Below the pieces are notes generated by a model. The model was not told the DNA's origin. It saw only the letters and a list, made by a program, of their open reading frames with translations, and ran no database searches. Below, piece by piece: positions 58,427-64,000 of a stretch of DNA of 64,000 nucleotides; within the stretch, counting starts at the first letter, position 1; each line of letters begins with the position of its first letter. A program made the translations under genes and the position numbers. This DNA comes from Copromyces sp. CBS 386.78 (taxonomy: Eukaryota; Ascomycota; Sordariomycetes; Sordariales; Sordariaceae). Location: assembly GCA_030685235.1 (NCBI GenBank), contig MU839172.1, positions 62,001 through 126,000 on the forward strand. Reading direction: 5' to 3'.

Positions 58427-61386
58427 TTATTGCGACTTCTCATGCTGAGTAGAGACACGCTGGAGAGAGACAACTGCGAAGGAAGTAATGTTAGCCGGTG
58501 TCCAATGGATCAATGCTAGATATAAAGTGATTGTAACTTACCAAAGTCCTCAAGCGAGCGCTGCTTCTGGTTGCCCTTAGGGGACTTGCCGTGCATAAGG
58601 TTATCGAAGCCAACGCTGTCCTGGAGGATGTAGTAGACACCGCCCATGATGCAGAAGACACCGAAGGAGAAGATCCAAATACGGACGACGGCAACAATGG
58701 AGGTGTCGGAGTGCTCGAACCAGCCCCAGATGGTGAAGCAAGTGGCAATAATATCAACGATGAAGATAGCACCGCTGAGCTGCCACGAGGGGATCGAGGA
58801 CCAGAAGGGACCGTTGGCACGAGTGATGAAGATGAGCCAGTTCTCAGTGAGAGAGACCTGGAGGAAGACGACCTCATCCATGTTACCGAAGTTCTGGACG
58901 ATACCGCCGTTCTCACCCTGAGCGTACATGGTGGTGACAGTGATCCAGGTACCGACGGCAAGGACGACACCGAGGAGGACGGACATACCCCAGAGCTTGG
59001 GAAGGTTCCACTTGACGGGGGTCTGCGAGTAGGGGGCGTTGTCGTAGGCAATGGCAAGGGTGGCAACATCGGCGAAAATGGCGATGAAGACAACAAGCTC
59101 AATGTTGAGGGAACGGTTGAGAATGGCGATCCAGAGACCGAGGAAGATCTCCAAGTGGATGGACAGGGCGATACGGTAGACAACGTAGGCGTACATGCGG
59201 TGGAAAATCTGGCGAGAAGTCTTGAGGGCATCAATGATGGCACCGAGACCAGGGGCAAGGAAGACGATATCGGCAGCGGAGCGGGCAGCATCGGAGGAAC
59301 CCTCGACAGCAATACCAGTATCAGCCTTCTTGAGCGAGGGAGCATCGTTGACACCGTCACCAGTCATGGCAACAAGGTAACCGCGCTGCTGGAGAATCTC
59401 GACGACGTTGTACTTGTGCTGGGGGAAGACCTCGGCGAAACCATCGGCAGCCTCAACGAAATCGTAGACCTCAGAGCCGGGCATGTCACCGCCACCACCG
59501 AGACCGAGGCGCTCAGCGTTGTAGATGTTGGTACCGAGACCGAGCTGGCGAGAAGTCTCGCGAGCAATACCGACGGCATCACCAGTAAGCATCTTGATGG
59601 ACAGACCGAGAGTCTTGGCCTCGCAGACAGTCTTGTAGGTATCGTGACGGGGGGGATCCATGCAGGGCATGATACCGAGAATCTCCCAAGAACCCTCACC
59701 ACGCTTGCGGGCAACACCAAGAGAGCGGAAACCACGGGTAGCAAACTCAGCAACCTTGTTCTTGTAGGCCTGGTCAACCTCCTCAGGAATGGGGTGGTCC
59801 TCCTCGACAGTCTTCAGAACGAAAAGAGGGGCACCCTTGACGCAAGTGATGCGCTCACCCTGGGGAGACTCGACAACGGCGACGACCTTCTTGGAGACAG
59901 GATCGAAGGGGTGGAACTGGAGAACCTTGTACTTGGAGAGAACGGACTTGGCGCGAGGGTAGAACTTGAGGGACTTGAGGAAAGCCTTGTCGATGGCATC
60001 AATACCCTTCTTCTTGCGGGAAGCGGCCAAGCAGGCAGTAAGCATGAGGTCCTCGGGGTCGACACCCGCGACGGTGTAGGGCTCAGAGAGAGAGAGCTTG
60101 TTCTTGGTGAGGGTACCAGTCTTGTCAGAGCAGAGAATCTCGACACCAGCAAGGGACTCAATAGCGGAAAGCTTCTGGACGATGGCCTTCTTCTTGGCGA
60201 GGTAGGCGGCACCGACAGCCATGGTGGTGGTGACGACAGCGGGGAGACCGACGGGGACACCGATGATGGTGATGGCAAGGGTGAACTCGAGGATCTGGAC
60301 GATGGGGTTGGAGCGGTAGAAAGAGGCAACCCAGACGACGAGGAGAGTGAAAACGACGAGGATGAGGAGAATGGTACCGATACCGTTCAAGACCTCAGTG
60401 AAGTGACCAGAGCCGCCGGAAGCAGCGTTGACGAGGGCAGCGGCGCGACCGACGAAGGTGTTGTCACCGGTGGCAGTGATGACGACGAAAGCCTCACCAC
60501 GCTTGACAGCGGAGGAAGCGAAAACCTGATCACCCTTGTGCTTGTCGACAGCAAGAGATTCGCCGGTAAGAGCAGACTGATCAACCTGGAGGAAGGCGTC
60601 ATCGGTGACGATGCGACCATCAGCGGGGATAATGGTACCCTCCTCAACCTGGAGGATATCACCGGGAACGACCTCGGGAGCCTCAATCTCCTTGAGAGTA
60701 CCATCACGGAGAACGACAGCCTTGAGAGCAAGAGTCCTGGAAGGGGAAGTGGGTTAGCGGATTGTTTGAGGAGGGTGGCAACTCGTTGTTGGCGACTTAC
60801 TTTTTCAACTCGTCGACAATAGAACCAGCCTGGAATTCCTGAACGAAACCGACAACGGCGTTGAGGAGCAACAGACCGCAGATGACACCGAAATCAACCC
60901 AATCCTCAAGACCGGCAGCAAGGACGGCAGCAGCCTCCATGACGAACTGAATGGGACCGACGAAGAAACCGAGGAACTTGAGAATGTGGTTCTCCTTCTC
61001 CTCCTTCATCTGGTTGAGACCGTACTTGCGACGGCGCTGGACAACCTCCTCGGATGTGAGACCGACACGAGTGTCAGTCTGGAGCATGTCCTCGGGGACG
61101 ACGCGGCCGCCACCGGGAGTGGCCTCCTCTTCTTCCTCCTCCTGTGCACGTGGGTTAGCATGCTGTGCGTTGCCAATTGAGCGTGCAGTGGTCAACTTAC
61201 AGCATCGTGTCCATCGTGGGACTCGAGATCCTCGATGAGGGCATCGATGTCCTCATCCTCATCATCATCTTCAACCTTGGGCTTGGGCTGGTAAGGAGCG
61301 GGGTGCTCCGCCGCCTTCTCGTCGAACTTTCCGCTTTCGATGTTGGTCGACAGCGCAGGAGCGCCGCTGGCCGAGTGGTCCGCCAT
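58427..61386 (-). CDS. pma-1: Plasma-membrane H+-ATPase (P3A-type)
   Basis: Four exons, 61386-61201, 61141-60801, 60736-58542 and 58473-58427, 922 residues against about 920 remembered for N. crassa. The acidic N-terminus ([10 protein letters not shown], poly-Glu) is cytosolic. Helices M1-M2 follow, then TGES of the actuator domain, the phosphorylation loop [11 protein letters not shown] with the catalytic aspartate at residue 380, KGAP of the nucleotide site, [10 protein letters not shown], and the hinge [11 protein letters not shown]. The last membrane helices and the autoinhibitory tail end [10 protein letters not shown], restored only by the final 68-bp intron. It hydrolyses ATP to export protons and energises nutrient uptake across the plasma membrane. 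Codon use is strongly biased, as in highly expressed genes, and this creates a long antisense open frame. Differences from the N. crassa protein (for example SLSEPYTV) suggest a sister species. Confidence 0.97.
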
Positions 61387-64000
61387 TGGCGATATTGTGG
61401 CAGATCAAAGCTCTGCTAGGCGTATATTAAGGTACTGTAGAAAGGAAAGCGATGTCAGGATTACGTCTCGAGACAGATGAGCAGAGTCTGTCAAGTAGGT
61501 GGGAGGAAGAAGTTGAAGGAGTGGTGGTGGTATAAGTAGGAAGTGGAGTGTGTGGTAGGCAAAGCTTGGATATCCTAGGAAGAGGTCCACAGGGCAGAGC
61601 AGCTCGCGTTCGCAGGTGGGGTGGTGCTGATAGTGGATTGAACAAGATTGGTGTGGTGGTGGGAGGAAGACGTTGCGGTATATGTAGATTTCGAGCAGAC
61701 TGCAAAAGGTGAACGGACCTAGTAGGGTTTTTCGGGAACGCGGCGGTAGGGTATTGTTTTGATGACCTAATAGGTGGTGAGGTATGTGGCGTAGGTGTTG
61801 GAAGATGGTGAAACCGTCCACACGAGGCGAGTAGAAGACCGAGGGATATGGGTCGAGAAAGAAAAAATATTAGGAGTTGGGGAGATTCACGACGAAGGGA
61901 GGGATTAAAAAAGCCTTCGAGCGTAAGGAAAAGAAGAGGAGGTGCGAGTCGAGGGAGCGGGCGAGAAAGGTATTTCAATCTTTCCGGCTGGCGACCGAGC
62001 GATGAGCGACCTTTCCGGTCAAAGTATGGAAGCCAACCTTCTTTGGTACGCACGCCAGACTGTGGGATTCGCCAGCTACGATCCGCTGCAACGAGTGGGC
62101 TGCAGCCCCCGGCACTGTATCGTACTGTACCCGGTACCTTGTCGTCCGCGTTGGTGCTGGTAGGTCTGGTGCCCTGGCTAGTGCCCTGTCCACCCGCCAT
62201 TGCTTTCACCTTCCAGTTCACCCTTCAATTCTCAATGCACCCAAGACGGGAGTCCACTTTTCAGACGGGCACCCCATCGAGCGGAACCGAGCGTGGAGAC
62301 TACGCTAGCACCAGGTACCGCGTACCTGCTTGCTAGTTCGACCGCTGGGACTACGAAACCAGAACCGTGCACGTCCCTGGTCGCTCACTTTCTCTGCCCA
62401 CGACCACGGCTCGCAGGAAAGAACGGCTTGTGCCCTGACGACCACCGCCTCTGTGGCCCACGTAGGGCTCGTTTTTTTGGACGGCGATGGTGGGCCCGCG
62501 ACCGCCGAAGCCAAGGGGACACAGTCGACCGAGTCAATAGGCATTGGGTCAATGGGTCAATGATTGCCAGCAAGCAACGAGTAACGAGTCGGTCGGCCGT
62601 CGAATGAACCAGGAGTCCAAGAGGAGCCCCCAGCAGAGGAGCCGTCTCCAGCTGCTCGTCCGTCCCGTCCCTGGAAAGAGAAGCAGTGTTCGAGTTCGAG
62701 CCCCGCGCGATGCCACCGTGTGCGCCTGTGCACAGACTGTCCTCGCCATCCGTTCTTTGCCTACCGTTTTGCTGGGTCGGCCTCAGGTCGGCCTTCTTGG
62801 TCGTCCCCATTGACACGGTGCGACCGCCCAGCGCTGGCCAAGCTGGCGAGGCGGACAAGCACTACACGTACCTTCCAGCGCACCACACTAAACTACCACT
62901 ACGGCAAGCCCCAAAGAAGCAGACCGCGATTGAATGTGATTGCCTTCCTTCCGAGAAGTCCAACCTCACAAGCAATGGCTGACACCCCGGCCATGAGCAG
63001 GGGGTTTGTGAAAAAGCGGGTCTCTCAGAGTGCAGGTCGCAATGAGTTACCGCAGGATAACCTGGATCGTCCAATGTGTCCAGGTACCTGCACCCCACCC
63101 TTTGCCTTTGCCCTCTGGCCGCTCACCACCAGAAGCCGCAATCGAGCCCGTCTAAGGTACCTGTCCGTGCCTCTCCACCCGCGTACCTTGTCAGCCAAAA
63201 GCCTGCGGGATTTTCTGGCTGCCCACCTCCACACCGGCGGTTGTGGCCTCTGATTGGTTCGCGCTTCTTGAATGACGACGAGGAAACCAGAAATCAGAAA
63301 GGATTTTCTGTTTTTCCCACACGAAAGGCCTGGCGGGCGACTGCAGGCGGACTGCCAGAGAGAGCCCCAGGGCCGCAGTCGACCAGCACCCCAACCTCAC
63401 AGCCAGCAAATCCGCCGGCCACCACAAACTCGCACAAACGGCGAGCAAGTCTCCAGAACACTTGGCGGTCAGCCGGCTCAGAGTTGCCATTTGCACCAGG
63501 CGGTCACTCGGGATGGATAATCACGACTCCATAATTCAACCTATCTACCCTCGGCCGCGCCAGTCGGTATGGCCTCGTACGGCCTCGTCTGGCCCAGGCA
63601 TCGTCTGCCTTCCCCTATGCGCTGCATTTGCTTTTATGAGATGGAATTGTGTGTTGATGCATCGCTATGCAGCTTGGCCAGGGGAAGCTGAGCTTGCTCT
63701 CAACGGGAGGTGATAAGGCCGGAGTCGTGAAGCTCCATGCTAAATCCTTGGCGCCAGAGCACTGAGAGAGCAGCATACACACTACATCCTCAACTGTATC
63801 GAAGCTCTCGATTATAGGCGCGAACAAGCTTTGGCTGCTCTCGCTGTCCGTCATGAGCCGGAAGCTGGGGTATACCCCTGTCGTGCAATTGCTTCGCTTT
63901 GATTGGCTAGTCAGCGGTGGCCAACCCGCCAAAAGAGCCCTTATCGTTGCCATGAGAGCTCGATCCTTGCCGGCAACGACGAGAAGGAGAAACGAATCGA
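61387..64000. other. pma-1 upstream region to the window end
   Basis: 2.6 kb without a supportable gene. The first about 500 bp are CT-rich on the pma-1 strand, as in leaders of highly expressed fungal genes. A possible TTTCTACAG acceptor at about 61441-61449 hints at an intron in the 5' UTR. The remainder holds small frames only. Confidence 0.55.

Noticed and set aside
58591..60822. 743-codon open frame on the plus strand opposite pma-1
   Set aside because: It mirrors the highly biased codons of pma-1 exon 3 and crosses its intron. Its composition (Asp/Glu/Gly/Leu/Val) is that of an antisense shadow, with no domain signal.
1..64000. CRISPR arrays, operons, phage or integron features
   Set aside because: The window is eukaryotic: spliced genes, a tRNA intron and RIP. 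No regularly spaced repeats or bacterial signals were seen.

Overview
The window comes from a filamentous ascomycete, most likely Neurospora or a close Sordariaceae relative. Three observations support this: spliced genes with short 50-180 bp introns and CTAAC-type branch points; a plasma-membrane H+-ATPase with the Neurospora PMA1 layout and C-terminal tail; and a 6 kb block mutated in the manner of repeat-induced point mutation (RIP). From memory and unchecked, arg-12, the small acetolactate synthase gene and pma-1 lie close together on N. crassa linkage group II. A few PMA1 residues differ from the N. crassa protein as I remember it, so this may be a sister species. I found no prokaryotic, viral or CRISPR features. 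Layout: an OPT-type transporter 3' end (1-524, +) faces a DENN/C1 Rab-exchange-factor gene (1490-5230, -). Positions 5.2-8.6 kb hold no recognisable gene. Positions 8.6-14.7 kb are a dead LINE-type retrotransposon on the minus strand. It is bounded by a 14-bp direct repeat, and endonuclease, reverse transcriptase and RNase H landmarks can still be read in one frame. Positions 14.7-19.2 kb hold no gene I can support, but contain a strong 25-bp-arm hairpin. TRAPPC13 (19.2-20.6, -) and a KHDC4-like KH RNA-binding protein (21.8-23.8, -) follow. Next comes a convergent pair of amino-acid genes, the acetolactate synthase regulatory subunit (+) and ornithine carbamoyltransferase arg-12 (-), each with a perfect TGAGTCA (CPC-1/Gcn4) site upstream. 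The following genes are a TAG1-like vacuolar membrane protein (+), PRMT3 (+), a YPI1-type PP1 inhibitor (-), a DUF726/TMCO4 lipase-like protein (+), a GatC/Gta3-like mitochondrial amidotransferase subunit (-), alpha-SNAP sec17 (+), RRP12 with an RGG tail (+), an intron-containing tRNA-Ser(GCT) (-), a COG2907 FAD oxidoreductase (+), a DCAF4-like WD protein (-) and pma-1 (-). The genes are ordinary housekeeping genes: membrane traffic (DENN, TRAPPC13, Sec17), mitochondrial amino-acid synthesis (Ilv6, Arg12, Gta3), ribosome biogenesis and RNA processing (Rrp12, KH protein, PRMT3, tRNA), and vacuole or plasma membrane function (TAG1, DUF726, PMA1, OPT). I see no operon-like pathway cluster. The only visible shared regulation is the pair of general amino-acid control sites. 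Exon structures were built by hand from reading frame, GT/AG borders and family similarity, so they are predictions. Every one listed closes in frame.
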